A DNA stretch of 64,000 nt from Streptomyces vietnamensis (GCF_000830005.1 NZ_CP010407.1:4135001-4199000), one strand, 5' to 3'; shown: positions 35,913 through 44,275, counted from the first letter of the stretch. The notes: generated by a model from the letters alone, not told the origin. A program made the numbers and translations.

Positions 35913-37610
35913 ATGGCCACCGCTCAGCTGACCACCGACCGTCTGGCCGAGAAGCACCGGTCCACACTCGACCAGGCGCTCGACACCATCCGCACCCGCG
36001 CCTACTGGTCGCCGTACCCCGAGCACCCGAAGGCGTACGGCGCGGACGGCTCTCTCGACGCGGCCGCGGGCCTCGCCGCCCACCAGTCCGCGCTGAACAC
36101 CCGCTTCGACCTCGACCAGCCCGGCACCGACGGCTGGACCGGCGGCGAGATCTCGCCGTACGGCCCCTCGCTCGGCATCGAGTACCCGCACGCCGACCTC
36201 GACGTGCTGCTCCCCGCGATGCGCGCGGGCATGGGCGCCTGGCGGGACGCCGGCGCCGAGACCCGCGCCCTGGTCTGCCTGGAGATCCTCGCCCGGATCT
36301 CCGCCCGCACCCACGAGTTCGCCCACGCCGTCATGCACACCAGCGGCCAGGCGTTCATGATGGCGTTCCAGGCCGGCGGCCCGCACGCCCAGGACCGCGG
36401 CCTCGAGGCCGTGGCGTACGCGTACGAGGAGCAGACCCGCACGCCCGCCGGGCGGGCCGGCTGGTCCAAGCCGCAGGGCAAGCGCGACCCCCTGGAGCTC
36501 AGCAAGGAGTTCACCCCGGTCGGCCGCGGCATCGCCCTGGTCATCGGCTGCAACACCTTCCCCACGTGGAACGGCTACCCGGGCCTGTTCGCCTCCCTCG
36601 CCACCGGCAACCCGGTCCTGGTCAAGCCGCACCCGCGCGCGGTCCTGCCGCTCGCGCTCACGGTGCAGGTCGCCCGCGAGGTGCTCGCCGAGGCCGGCTT
36701 CGACCCGAACCTGGTCGCGCTCGCCGTCGAGCGCCCCGGTGAGGGCATCGCGAAGACCCTGGCCGTCCGCCCCGAGATCCGGATCATCGACTACACCGGA
36801 TCCACCGCCTTCGGCGACTGGCTGGAGGACAACGCCCGGCAGGCCCAGGTGTACACGGAGAAGGCCGGCGTCAACACGGTCGTCGTCGACTCCACCGACA
36901 ACTACAAGGGGATGCTGGCCAACCTGGCCTTCTCGCTGTCCCTGTACAGCGGCCAGATGTGCACCACCCCGCAGAACCTGCTGATCCCCCGCGACGGCAT
37001 CACCACCGACCAGGGCCCCAAGTCGTACGACGAGGTCGTCGCCGACCTCGCGGCGGCGGTCGGCGGCCTGCTCGGCGACGACGCCCGGGCGAACGGGCTG
37101 CTCGGCGCCCTGGTCAACCCGGACGTGAAGGCGCGCCTCGAGGCCGCCGCCGGGCTCGGCGAGGTCGCGCTGGCCTCCCGCGAGGTGGTCAACCCGGAGT
37201 ACCCGGACGCCGTGGTCCGCACGCCGGTCATCGTGAAGCTGGACGGCTCCAAGCCGGACGCCCAGGCCGCGTACTTCTCGGAGTGCTTCGGCCCGGTCTC
37301 CTTCGCGGTCTCGGTGGACTCCACCGCCGACGCCCTGGAGCTGCTGCGCCGCACGGTCCGGGAGAAGGGCGCCATGACGGTCGGCGCCTACACGACCTCG
37401 GCGGACACCGAGCGCGCGGTGGAGGAGGTCTGCCTGGAGGAGTCGGCCCAGCTCTCGCTGAACCTCACGGGCGGGGTGTACGTGAACCAGACGGCCGCGT
37501 TCTCCGACTTCCACGGCTCCGGCGGCAACCCGGCGGCGAACGCCGCGCTGTGCGACGGCGCCTTCGTCTCCAACCGCTTCCGGGTGGTGGAGGTCCGCCG
37601 CCAGGCCTGA
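35913..37610 (+). CDS. paaN: phenylacetic acid degradation protein PaaN (aldehyde dehydrogenase)
   Basis: 565 residues from ATG 35913. An ALDH fold with Gly-Cys-Asn-Thr-Phe-Pro-Thr-Trp-Asn (NAD entry), Val-Lys-Pro-His-Pro-Arg and the catalytic Cys in Gly-Gln-Met-Cys-Thr-Thr-Pro-Gln-Asn (about 350). Compared with E. coli PaaZ (681) it lacks the C-terminal MaoC enoyl-CoA hydratase domain, so ring-opening hydrolysis of oxepin-CoA must come from another protein; here the enzyme would oxidise the semialdehyde. Confidence 0.88.
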   Translation: MATAQLTTDRLAEKHRSTLDQALDTIRTRAYWSPYPEHPKAYGADGSLDAAAGLAAHQSALNTRFDLDQPGTDGWTGGEISPYGPSLGIEYPHADLDVLLPAMRAGMGAWRDAGAETRALVCLEILARISARTHEFAHAVMHTSGQAFMMAFQAGGPHAQDRGLEAVAYAYEEQTRTPAGRAGWSKPQGKRDPLELSKEFTPVGRGIALVIGCNTFPTWNGYPGLFASLATGNPVLVKPHPRAVLPLALTVQVAREVLAEAGFDPNLVALAVERPGEGIAKTLAVRPEIRIIDYTGSTAFGDWLEDNARQAQVYTEKAGVNTVVVDSTDNYKGMLANLAFSLSLYSGQMCTTPQNLLIPRDGITTDQGPKSYDEVVADLAAAVGGLLGDDARANGLLGALVNPDVKARLEAAAGLGEVALASREVVNPEYPDAVVRTPVIVKLDGSKPDAQAAYFSECFGPVSFAVSVDSTADALELLRRTVREKGAMTVGAYTTSADTERAVEEVCLEESAQLSLNLTGGVYVNQTAAFSDFHGSGGNPAANAALCDGAFVSNRFRVVEVRRQA

Positions 37611-37620
37611 TCCACGGTCT

Positions 37621-37646
37621 CGTGGAGGCCCTCCGGGGCCTCCACG
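37621..37646. terminator. bidirectional terminator between paaN and the methylase
   Basis: An 11-bp perfect stem (37621-37631 with 37636-37646) around a TCCG loop lies 11 bases after the paaN stop and serves the convergent genes. Confidence 0.75.
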
Positions 37647-37651
37647 ATTCC

Positions 37652-37669
37652 TCCTAGGCCTCCTAGGCC
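37652..37669. repeat. two-copy 9-bp repeat containing the methylase stop codon
   Basis: TCCTAGGCC occurs at 37652-37660 and again at 37661-37669. The second copy includes the TAG stop (37665-37663, minus strand) of the SpoU methylase. A small member of the stop-codon repeat class. Confidence 0.7.
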
Positions 37670-38322
37670 TCGATCTCCGCGTACCGCTGCACCCAGGCGT
37701 GCATGGCGATCGCGGCGGCCGCGCCCGCGTTGATCGACCGGGTCGAGCCGAACTGGGCGATCGAGCAGACCATCTCCACGTGGGCGCGGGCCTCCTCGGT
37801 GAGCCCCGGGCCCTCCTGTCCGAAGAGCAGCACACAGCGGCGCGGCAGCACGGTCCGCTCCAGCGGGACGGCGCCCGGCAGGTTGTCGATCCCGATGACC
37901 GGGATGCCCTCGGCCGCCGCCCACGAGGTCAGCGACGCGGTGTCCGGGTGGTGCCGGACGTGCTGGTAGCGGTCGGTGACCATGGCGCCCCGCCGGTTCC
38001 AGCGGCGCCGGCCCACGATGTGGACCTCCTTCGCCAGGAAGGCGTTGGCGGTCCGCACCACCGAGCCGATGTTGAAGTCGTGGCCCCAGTTCTCCACCGC
38101 CACGTGGAAGTCGTGCCGCCGGGTGTCCAGGTCGGCGACGACCGCCTCGCGCGTCCAGTACCGGTAGCGGTCGACGACATTGCGCCGGTCGCCGCCGGCG
38201 AGCAGCTCGGGGTCGTACCGCTCGTCCCGCGGCCACGGCTCCGGGTGCGGCCCGACGCCGATCTCGGGGCCGAAGCCCTCGTCGTACTGGACCGGCTCGG
38301 ACTGTTCTTCGGTGGTGCTCAC
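37663..38322 (-). CDS. SpoU/TrmH family RNA 2'-O-methyltransferase
   Basis: 219 residues. SPOUT motifs: Asn-Ile-Gly-Ser-Val-Val-Arg-Thr-Ala-Asn-Ala-Phe (motif 1, about 85), Leu-Phe-Gly-Gln-Glu-Gly-Pro-Gly-Leu (motif 2, about 168) and Gly-Ser-Thr-Arg-Ser-Ile-Asn-Ala-Gly-Ala-Ala-Ala-Ala-Ile-Ala (motif 3, about 190). It methylates a ribose in tRNA or rRNA using SAM bound in the C-terminal knot; the target base cannot be named. GTG overlaps the HTTM gene stop (GTGA), making it third in that operon. Confidence 0.88.
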   Translation of the reverse strand: MSTTEEQSEPVQYDEGFGPEIGVGPHPEPWPRDERYDPELLAGGDRRNVVDRYRYWTREAVVADLDTRRHDFHVAVENWGHDFNIGSVVRTANAFLAKEVHIVGRRRWNRRGAMVTDRYQHVRHHPDTASLTSWAAAEGIPVIGIDNLPGAVPLERTVLPRRCVLLFGQEGPGLTEEARAHVEMVCSIAQFGSTRSINAGAAAAIAMHAWVQRYAEIEA

Positions 38323-39599
38323 CCGACGAGGGTACGGGGACCGTGCTCCTCACCCGTACGGCGCTGCTCGGGCAGCGACTCGGCGGGCGCCTCGGCGGGT
38401 GTCCGGCGCAGCAGCCGGTCCCTGCCCCGGGCCGCCCGGGTTCCCAGCCACACCAGGAACGCCGTCGGCAGGAACACGGCGTCGGCGGAGATCATCGCCA
38501 GCGAGAAGACCGGCAGTCCGAGGAGGACCGCGATGCCGGCGTGCTCCGCCATCATCACGACGAGGAGGACGTTCTTGACCTTGCGGTTGAAGAGCGTGAA
38601 GGGGAAGGCGACCTGGGCGATCACCGTGCCGTAGGTCAGCAGCATCACCATGATCCCGCTGGCGCCGAGCAGCTCGGAGAGGGCCGGCCAGGGCGAGAAG
38701 TAGTCCAGGTGGAGCGGGTAGAACAGGGCGGTGCCGTCCTCCCAGCGCGAGCCCTGGATCTTGTACCAGCCGGCCGTGGAGTAGATCAGGCAGACCTCCG
38801 CCATGAGCACGACGAGGGTGGCGTTGTGCGCGAGGTTGGCGAGGGCGTCGAGCAGGATGCGCGGCTCCCCGGGCGCGACCCGGCGGACCAGCCACCACAG
38901 GCCGTTCCCGAGCCACAGCACCCACAGCAGCACCAGCACCCACCACTCGCCACTGACGTCGCCGAACCAGGTGGCGGCGAGGAGGAAGCCGCCGAGCACG
39001 GTCCACAGCAGCGGTCCGACGACATCGCGGCGCGGGCTCTCCCCGGCGCGGGCCGCACGGGCCTCGCGGGCCGCCCGCCGGGCGTCGAGGGACCACACCT
39101 GGCCGCAGCGGGTGAAAACGAGGTAGATCGAGGCGAGGTGGAGGACGTTGTCGCCGCCGTCGCCCACGAAGACGGCGCGGTTCAGCAGCGAGAGCACCCC
39201 GACCATGAAGACCACGGACACGGCCCGGGTGCGCCAGCCCACCAGGAGCAGGGCGGCGGAGAGCACGGCGAGCCCGTAGACGAGCTCGAACCAGACCCGG
39301 CCGTCCGACCACAGGAGCACGGTGAAGGCCCGGTTGTCGGCGATCAGCCGCTGCGCCATCTCGAAGGACCAGGGGCTGTCGGGGCCGTACAGCAGGTGGC
39401 GGTGCGGCAGCTCGCGCAGCAGGAAGATCAGCCAGGTCAGCGAGAAGCCGATCCGTACGATCGCGCTCTGGTACGGGGCGAGGGAGCGGCCCGTGACGGC
39501 CTGCACGGCGCGGGCGAGCCGGCGGTCGAAGGGCTCGCGGGCACGCGCGGGCGTGGCGGGGGAGGTGCTCATCGGCGGCGTGGCGGGGGAGGTGCTCAT
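38319..39599 (-). CDS. HTTM-domain membrane protein (gamma-carboxylase/SdpB-like)
   Basis: 426 residues. About eight or nine hydrophobic segments, with the HTTM-type arrangement: Arg-Ile-Gly-Phe-Ser-Leu-Thr-Trp-Leu, Trp-Arg-Thr-Arg, Gly-Asp-Gly-Gly-Asp-Asn-Val-Leu (about 170) and Tyr-Lys-Ile-Gln-Gly-Ser-Arg-Trp near residue 290. HTTM occurs in vitamin K-dependent gamma-carboxylase and in SdpB. The start ATG 39599 overlaps the DUF5819 stop (ATGA). A 27-bp duplication repeats the start codon and eight codons, giving a second in-frame ATG at 39572. Confidence 0.85.
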   Translation of the reverse strand: MSTSPATPPMSTSPATPARAREPFDRRLARAVQAVTGRSLAPYQSAIVRIGFSLTWLIFLLRELPHRHLLYGPDSPWSFEMAQRLIADNRAFTVLLWSDGRVWFELVYGLAVLSAALLLVGWRTRAVSVVFMVGVLSLLNRAVFVGDGGDNVLHLASIYLVFTRCGQVWSLDARRAAREARAARAGESPRRDVVGPLLWTVLGGFLLAATWFGDVSGEWWVLVLLWVLWLGNGLWWLVRRVAPGEPRILLDALANLAHNATLVVLMAEVCLIYSTAGWYKIQGSRWEDGTALFYPLHLDYFSPWPALSELLGASGIMVMLLTYGTVIAQVAFPFTLFNRKVKNVLLVVMMAEHAGIAVLLGLPVFSLAMISADAVFLPTAFLVWLGTRAARGRDRLLRRTPAEAPAESLPEQRRTGEEHGPRTLVG

Positions 39600-39604
39600 C
39601 GGCC
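39551..39604. repeat. 27-bp duplication of the HTTM gene start region
   Basis: Two tandem copies (39551-39577, 39578-39604). Each includes the codons Met-Ser-Thr-Ser-Pro-Ala-Thr-Pro, so the gene has two equivalent in-frame starts; only the upstream one overlaps the preceding stop. Confidence 0.85.
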
Positions 39605-40471
39605 CGCCTCCGTGCGGCTCGCGCCGGCGCCGGTGGTCCGGTCGGCTTCGGTGACGATCCACCACGGGAAGTCGCGGTAGGAGGGGGTGGACCGCGTCTT
39701 CTCGGTGCTCCACCGGGGGGCGGGGACCGGCCGGGAGACGGTGCGGAGCTGGATGCGCCGCGCGTCGGCGCCGATCGCGCGTCCGTCGGGGCCTTCGAGG
39801 GCGTCGAGCCTGAGCATCGCGATGCGGCGCATGTACTGCTCCGAGAGGGTGCCGCGCAGCCCGTTGGGGCGGCCGCCGTCATTGTGCGTGTTGAGGTAGA
39901 AGTCCACGGCCCTGCGGAGCTGGTTCTGCTGCGCGTGGCTGGGCATCGGGTTGTGCCGTACGGCCTCGATGTCCTGGGCGGTGAGGTCGATCCAGTCGGT
40001 GGTGCGGCGGCCGCCGTCGGCGGTGACGAGCTCGGCGCGGACCTCGACGGCGATGTTCGTCTGGAGCGGATTGGGCGCGAAGAGCTTCCAGTTCTGCTCG
40101 AACTCGGGATAGATCCAGTCGTCGACGGCCTCGCCGTGCCGCTTGGTCAGCGTGTTGGACGGCGCCACGTGCAGGAACACCATCGCCAGGTGGACGCAGG
40201 CGAACACGCCGACGACGGCGAGCGCCACGGCGACGACGACCTGGTAGGGCAGCGAGAGCGCCATGATCCCGACGCCGGAACGGGCCTCGGATCCCTTGGG
40301 TCCATCGATCGCCCCGGCCGCCTCGGCCCTCTCAACCGCCCCTGCCGCCTCGGCCGCCTCGGCCCCGGCAGCGGTGCCCGGGGTCTCGGGAGGAGTGACC
40401 GCCGGGTCCTCGGAGGGTCTCCGCCCCTCGCCGCTCACCTCGACCGCGTCCTTTTCGACGTACGCGTCCAT
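39596..40471 (-). CDS. DUF5819 family membrane protein (SdpA-like)
   Basis: 291 residues. A disordered Ala/Glu/Gly-rich N-terminal 70 residues precede one membrane helix (about 75-97) and an extracytoplasmic domain with Phe-Glu-Gln-Asn-Trp-Lys-Leu-Phe-Ala-Pro-Asn-Pro (about 125), the hallmark of DUF5819. It contains Trp-Ile-Asp-Leu-Thr and Trp-Trp-Ile-Val motifs. The pairing with an HTTM protein resembles SdpA-SdpB of Bacillus, which mature the SdpC toxin; no SdpC-like gene is in sight. ATG 40471; divergent from paaA. Confidence 0.8.
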   Translation of the reverse strand: MDAYVEKDAVEVSGEGRRPSEDPAVTPPETPGTAAGAEAAEAAGAVERAEAAGAIDGPKGSEARSGVGIMALSLPYQVVVAVALAVVGVFACVHLAMVFLHVAPSNTLTKRHGEAVDDWIYPEFEQNWKLFAPNPLQTNIAVEVRAELVTADGGRRTTDWIDLTAQDIEAVRHNPMPSHAQQNQLRRAVDFYLNTHNDGGRPNGLRGTLSEQYMRRIAMLRLDALEGPDGRAIGADARRIQLRTVSRPVPAPRWSTEKTRSTPSYRDFPWWIVTEADRTTGAGASRTEAGR

Positions 40472-40501
40472 CCCGCCCCGATCCCGATCGACCCGCCTCG
40501 G

Positions 40502-40569
40502 TTATCCACAGGGTTGACACCATACGGGCCGCCGACCCACCATTGAAGTCATTCAACCGAACGATCGGT
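40502..40569 (+). promoter_or_regulatory. paaA promoter region with PaaR operator
   Basis: TTGACA (40514-40519) and a weak CACCAT (40538-40543) lie 18 bases apart. Downstream, ACCGAACGATCGGT (40556-40569) is the exact reverse complement of the paaN operator, placed 14 bases before the paaA start. TTATCCACA, a consensus DnaA box, lies at 40502-40510. Confidence 0.7.
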
Positions 40570-40583
40570 CGGTAGGGAGTCTG

Positions 40584-41600
40584 ATGACCGCAGTGACGGC
40601 AGGGACGACAGGGACCACGGGCACGCCCGGCGCGTCGGACGCGGCCGTGGCGGCGGAGCAGGCCGCCTACGAGGCCGTGTTCGACGCCGCCGTCGCCGCC
40701 GACGAGCGCATCGAGCCGCGCGACTGGATGCCCGAGGACTACCGGGCCTCGCTCGTCCGGCAGATCGCGCAGCACGCCCACTCCGAGATCATCGGCATGC
40801 AGCCCGAGGCCAACTGGATCACCCGGGCGCCCTCCCTGCGGCGCAAGGCGATCCTCATGGCCAAGGTCCAGGACGAGGCCGGCCACGGCCTGTACCTGTA
40901 CAGCGCGGCGGAGACCCTCGGCACCAGCCGCGACGAGCTGCTCGACAAGCTCCACTCCGGCCGCCAGAAGTACTCCTCGATCTTCAACTACCCCACGCTG
41001 ACCTGGGCCGACGTCGGCGCGATCGGCTGGCTGGTAGACGGTGCCGCCATCACCAACCAGGTCCCCCTCTGCCGCTGCTCCTACGGCCCGTACGCCCGCG
41101 CGATGGTCCGAGTCTGCAAGGAGGAGTCCTTCCACCAGCGCCAGGGATACGAGGCACTGCTCGCCCTGTCGAACGGCACCGAGGCCCAGCACGCCATGGC
41201 GCAGGACGCGGTGAACCGCTGGTGGTGGCCCTCGCTCATGATGTTCGGCCCGCCGGACGACGAGTCGACGCACACCGCCCAGGCGATGGCCTGGAAGATC
41301 AAGCGCCACACCAACGACGAACTGCGCCAGCGCTTCGTCGACATCGCCGTACCGCAGGCCGAGGCCCTCGGCCTCACCCTCCCCGACCCCGACATCCGGT
41401 GGAACGAGGAGCGCGGGCACTACGACTTCGGCCCGATCGACTGGACCGAGTTCTGGGACGTCCTCAAGGGGAACGGCCCCTGCAACGACCAGCGGCTGAG
41501 CAAGCGGCGCCAGGCCCACGAGGACGGCGCCTGGGTCAGGGAAGCGGCGGCGGCCTACGCGGAGAAGCACACCGGAAAGCACGGGGAGGCACAGGCATGA
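40584..41600 (+). CDS. paaA: phenylacetyl-CoA 1,2-epoxidase subunit PaaA
   Basis: 338 residues. Ferritin-like di-iron oxygenase: iron ligands in Asp-Glu-Ala-Gly-His (about 98) and Glu-Glu-Ser-Phe-His (about 178), with the first Glu at His-Ser-Glu-Ile-Ile. It epoxidises the aromatic ring of phenylacetyl-CoA using electrons from PaaE. First gene of the five-gene paaABCDE operon; overlaps paaB by four bases (ATGA). Confidence 0.95.
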   Translation: MTAVTAGTTGTTGTPGASDAAVAAEQAAYEAVFDAAVAADERIEPRDWMPEDYRASLVRQIAQHAHSEIIGMQPEANWITRAPSLRRKAILMAKVQDEAGHGLYLYSAAETLGTSRDELLDKLHSGRQKYSSIFNYPTLTWADVGAIGWLVDGAAITNQVPLCRCSYGPYARAMVRVCKEESFHQRQGYEALLALSNGTEAQHAMAQDAVNRWWWPSLMMFGPPDDESTHTAQAMAWKIKRHTNDELRQRFVDIAVPQAEALGLTLPDPDIRWNEERGHYDFGPIDWTEFWDVLKGNGPCNDQRLSKRRQAHEDGAWVREAAAAYAEKHTGKHGEAQA

Positions 41601-41884
41601 CGACCGACGGTTGGCCGCTGTGGGAGGTGTTCGTGCGCTCCCGCCGCGGACTGTCCCACACCCACGCGGGCAGTCTCCACGCACCCGACGCGGAGATGGC
41701 CCTGCGCAACGCCCGCGACCTGTACACCCGCCGGTCCGAAGGCGTGTCGATCTGGGTCGTCCCCTCGGCGGCGATCACCGCCTCCTCGCCCGACGAGAAG
41801 GACCCCTTCTTCGAGCCGGCCGCGGACAAGCCCTACCGCCACCCGACCTTCTACGAGATCCCGGAAGGGGTGAAGCACCTGTGA
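41597..41884 (+). CDS. paaB: phenylacetyl-CoA epoxidase subunit PaaB
   Basis: 95 residues, the usual length. [13 protein letters not shown] at the N-terminus and [12 protein letters not shown] are family hallmarks. PaaB bridges PaaAC pairs in the multicomponent epoxidase. It overlaps paaA (ATGA) and paaC (GTGA). Confidence 0.95.
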   Translation: MTTDGWPLWEVFVRSRRGLSHTHAGSLHAPDAEMALRNARDLYTRRSEGVSIWVVPSAAITASSPDEKDPFFEPAADKPYRHPTFYEIPEGVKHL

Positions 41885-42606
41885 CCACCGAGACCACCGT
41901 TTCGACGGCCGCGGCGCTCGCCCTCGGCGACGACGCCCTCGTCCTCTCCCACCGCCTGGGGGAGTGGGCCGGCTCCGCCCCCGTCCTGGAGGAGGAGGTC
42001 GCCCTGGCCAACATCGCCCTCGACCTCCTCGGCCAGGCCCGGGTCCTGCTCTCCCTCGTCGGCGACGAGGACGAACTGGCCTACCTCCGCGAGGAGCGCT
42101 CCTTCCGCAACAGCCAGCTGGTCGAGCAGCCGAACGGCGACTTCGCCCACACCATCGCCCGGCAGCTCTACTTCTCCACCTACCAGCGCCTCCTGTACGG
42201 GCAGCTGGCCTCCGGCGACGGCCCCTTCGCCGGCCTCGCGGCCAAGGCCGTCAAGGAGGTCGCCTACCACCAGGACCACGCCGAGCACTGGACCCTCCGC
42301 CTCGGCGACGGCACCCCCGAGAGCCACCAGCGGATGCAGCGCGCCTGCGACGCCCTCTGGCGGTACACCGGCGAACTGTTCCAGCCCGTCGACGGCCTCG
42401 ACGTGGACCTCCCGGCCCTGGAGACCACCTGGCTGGACTCGGTCACCGACGTCCTCGGCCGCGCCACCCTCACCGTCCCCTCCGGACCCCGCACCGGCGC
42501 CTGGAGCGCGGGCGCCGGCCGACAGGGCCTGCACACCGAACCCTTCGGACGGATGCTCGCCGAGATGCAGCACCTGCACCGCAGCCACCCGGGGGCGACA
42601 TGGTGA
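41881..42606 (+). CDS. paaC: phenylacetyl-CoA epoxidase structural subunit PaaC
   Basis: 241 residues. The same ferritin-like fold as PaaA but with a degenerate metal site; it keeps Glu-Val-Ala-Tyr-His. It stabilises PaaA in the heterodimer. The GTG start overlaps the paaB stop by four bases. Confidence 0.94.
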   Translation: MTTETTVSTAAALALGDDALVLSHRLGEWAGSAPVLEEEVALANIALDLLGQARVLLSLVGDEDELAYLREERSFRNSQLVEQPNGDFAHTIARQLYFSTYQRLLYGQLASGDGPFAGLAAKAVKEVAYHQDHAEHWTLRLGDGTPESHQRMQRACDALWRYTGELFQPVDGLDVDLPALETTWLDSVTDVLGRATLTVPSGPRTGAWSAGAGRQGLHTEPFGRMLAEMQHLHRSHPGATW

Positions 42607-43097
42607 CCATGACGGCCCTGGAGGAGGAACTGAGCCGCATCGCCGGCTCCGTCCCCGATCCCGAGCTGCCCGTCCTCACCCTGGAGGAACTCGGCGTCAT
42701 GCGGGGCGTGCAGGTCCTCGGCCCCGGCCGGGTCGAGGTCTCCCTCACCCCCACCTACACGGGCTGCCCCGCCATCGAGGCCATGGCCTCCGACATCGAG
42801 CAGGCCCTCCACGAGCACGGCGTGCCGGACGTCTCCGTCGTCACCGTCCTCGCCCCCGCCTGGTCCACCGACGACATCAGCGAGGAAGGGCGGCGCAAAC
42901 TCACCGAGTTCGGCATCGCCCCGCCACGCCCCCAGGGACCCGCCGACGGCCCCGTGCCGCTCACCCTGGCCATCCGCTGCCCCCACTGCGGATCCACCGA
43001 CACCGAGCTCCTGAGCCGCTTCTCCTCCACCGCGTGCAAGGCACTGCGCCGCTGCACCGCCTGCCGCGAACCGTTCGACCACTTCAAGGAGTTGTAG
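42600..43097 (+). CDS. paaD: PaaD, MIP18-like iron-sulfur assembly protein
   Basis: 165 residues. An N-terminal DUF59/MIP18 domain (Val-Pro-Asp-Pro-Glu-Leu-Pro, Thr-Tyr-Thr-Gly-Cys-Pro-Ala-Ile) and a C-terminal zinc ribbon (Cys-Pro-His-Cys and Cys-Thr-Ala-Cys). PaaD probably helps load the Fe-S cluster or di-iron centre. Starts ATG 42600, GTG 42603 and ATG 42609 are all in frame and overlap paaC; I take the first. Confidence 0.92.
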   Translation: MVTMTALEEELSRIAGSVPDPELPVLTLEELGVMRGVQVLGPGRVEVSLTPTYTGCPAIEAMASDIEQALHEHGVPDVSVVTVLAPAWSTDDISEEGRRKLTEFGIAPPRPQGPADGPVPLTLAIRCPHCGSTDTELLSRFSSTACKALRRCTACREPFDHFKEL

Positions 43098-44186
43098 ATG
43101 GAGTCCTCAGCCGCCGGACGGGCCGGATTCCATCCCCTCAGGGTGAGCGAGGTCGACCGGCTCACGGACGACTCCGTGGCCGTCACCTTCGCGGTCCCGC
43201 CCGAACTCCACGAGGCGTACCGGCACCTCCCCGGCCAGCACCTCGCCCTGCGCCGCACCGGCGAGCAGGGGGAGGAGATCCGGCGCACCTACTCGATCTG
43301 CGCCCCCGCCTCCCCGGCCGGCGAGCCCCCCGTCCTGCGCGTCGGCATCCGGCTCGTCGACGGCGGCTCGTTCTCCACGTACGCGCTCAAGGAACTGGCC
43401 GTCGGCGACCTCGTCGAGGTCATGGAACCGATGGGCCGCTTCTCGCTCACCCCGCGCCCCGGCCACTTCGCCGCCATCGTCGGCGGCAGCGGCATCACCC
43501 CGGTCCTGTCGATGGCGGCCACCCTGCTCGCCCGCGAGCCGGAGGCCCGGTTCTGCCTGATCCGCAGCGACCGCACCGCCGCGTCCACGATGTTCCTCGA
43601 CGAGGTCGCCGACCTCAAGGACCGCTACCCGGACCGCTTCCAGCTGATCACCGTGCTCTCCCGGGAGGAGCAGCAGGCGGGACTGCCGTCCGGCCGCCTC
43701 GACCGCGAACGGCTCGCCGCACTGCTGCCCGCGATGCTTCCGGTCGACACGATCGACGGCTGGTTCCTCTGCGGCCCCTTCGGACTCGTCCAGGGCGCCG
43801 AGCAGGCACTGCGCGGCCTGGGCGTCGACCGCGGCAGGATCCACCAGGAGATCTTCCACGTCGACGACGGCTCCGCGCCCGCCCCGGCCCCCGCGGCCGA
43901 CGCCCCGGCGCACGCCACCCTGACCGCGACCCTGCACGGCCGGTCCGGCACCTGGCCGGTGGAGCGGGGCGAAACCCTCCTCGACACGGTGCTCCGCGCC
44001 CGCGCGGACGCCCCGTACGCCTGCAAGGGCGGGGTGTGCGGCACCTGCCGTGCCTTCCTCGTCGGCGGAGAGGTGCGGATGGACAGGAACTTCGCCCTGG
44101 AGCCGGAGGAGACCGAAGCCGGATACGTCCTGGCCTGCCAGTCCCATCCGGCCACCCCGGACGTGGAGTTGGACTTCGACCGCTGA
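43098..44186 (+). CDS. paaE: phenylacetyl-CoA epoxidase reductase PaaE
   Basis: 362 residues. FAD-binding barrel (Arg-Arg-Thr-Tyr-Ser-Ile-Cys-Ala), NAD(P)H domain (Gly-Gly-Ser-Gly-Ile-Thr-Pro-Val) and a C-terminal plant-type 2Fe-2S domain with Cys-Lys-Gly-Gly-Val-Cys-Gly-Thr-Cys plus a distal Cys near residue 350. It transfers electrons from NADPH to PaaA. The start codon directly follows the paaD stop. The stop is in a 19-bp-period repeat at 44182. Confidence 0.95.
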   Translation: MESSAAGRAGFHPLRVSEVDRLTDDSVAVTFAVPPELHEAYRHLPGQHLALRRTGEQGEEIRRTYSICAPASPAGEPPVLRVGIRLVDGGSFSTYALKELAVGDLVEVMEPMGRFSLTPRPGHFAAIVGGSGITPVLSMAATLLAREPEARFCLIRSDRTAASTMFLDEVADLKDRYPDRFQLITVLSREEQQAGLPSGRLDRERLAALLPAMLPVDTIDGWFLCGPFGLVQGAEQALRGLGVDRGRIHQEIFHVDDGSAPAPAPAADAPAHATLTATLHGRSGTWPVERGETLLDTVLRARADAPYACKGGVCGTCRAFLVGGEVRMDRNFALEPEETEAGYVLACQSHPATPDVELDFDR

Positions 44187-44216
44187 GAACCGCTGCCGGA
44201 GCTGAGAACCGCTGCC
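44182..44216. repeat. 16-bp direct repeat (period 19) including the paaE stop
   Basis: GCTGAGAACCGCTGCC occurs at 44182-44197 and 44201-44216. The TGA in the first copy is the paaE stop codon. Confidence 0.8.
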
Positions 44217-44221
44217 TGAAC

Positions 44222-44249
44222 GGTGGCGCCGACGAAGTGCGGCGCCACC
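44222..44249 (+). terminator. paa operon terminator hairpin
   Basis: A 10-bp perfect stem GGTGGCGCCG/CGGCGCCACC around an eight-base loop, 36 bases after the paaE stop. Confidence 0.75.
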
Positions 44250-44261
44250 ATTCCCTTCCCC

Positions 44262-44275
44262 TAGAACCTGTTCTA
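44262..44275. promoter_or_regulatory. KstR-type palindromic operator
   Basis: TAGAACCTGTTCTA is a perfect 6-2-6 palindrome matching the KstR consensus TNNAACNNGTTNNA. It sits 55 bases before the acyl-CoA dehydrogenase start, next to a TTGACG element at 44278, so the gene probably responds to a TetR-family lipid or steroid regulator rather than PaaR. Confidence 0.65.

Noticed and set aside
36558..36575. Additional parS-like CACGTG in paaN
   Set aside because: CCCCACGTGGAAC differs from parS at too many positions; likely codon use.
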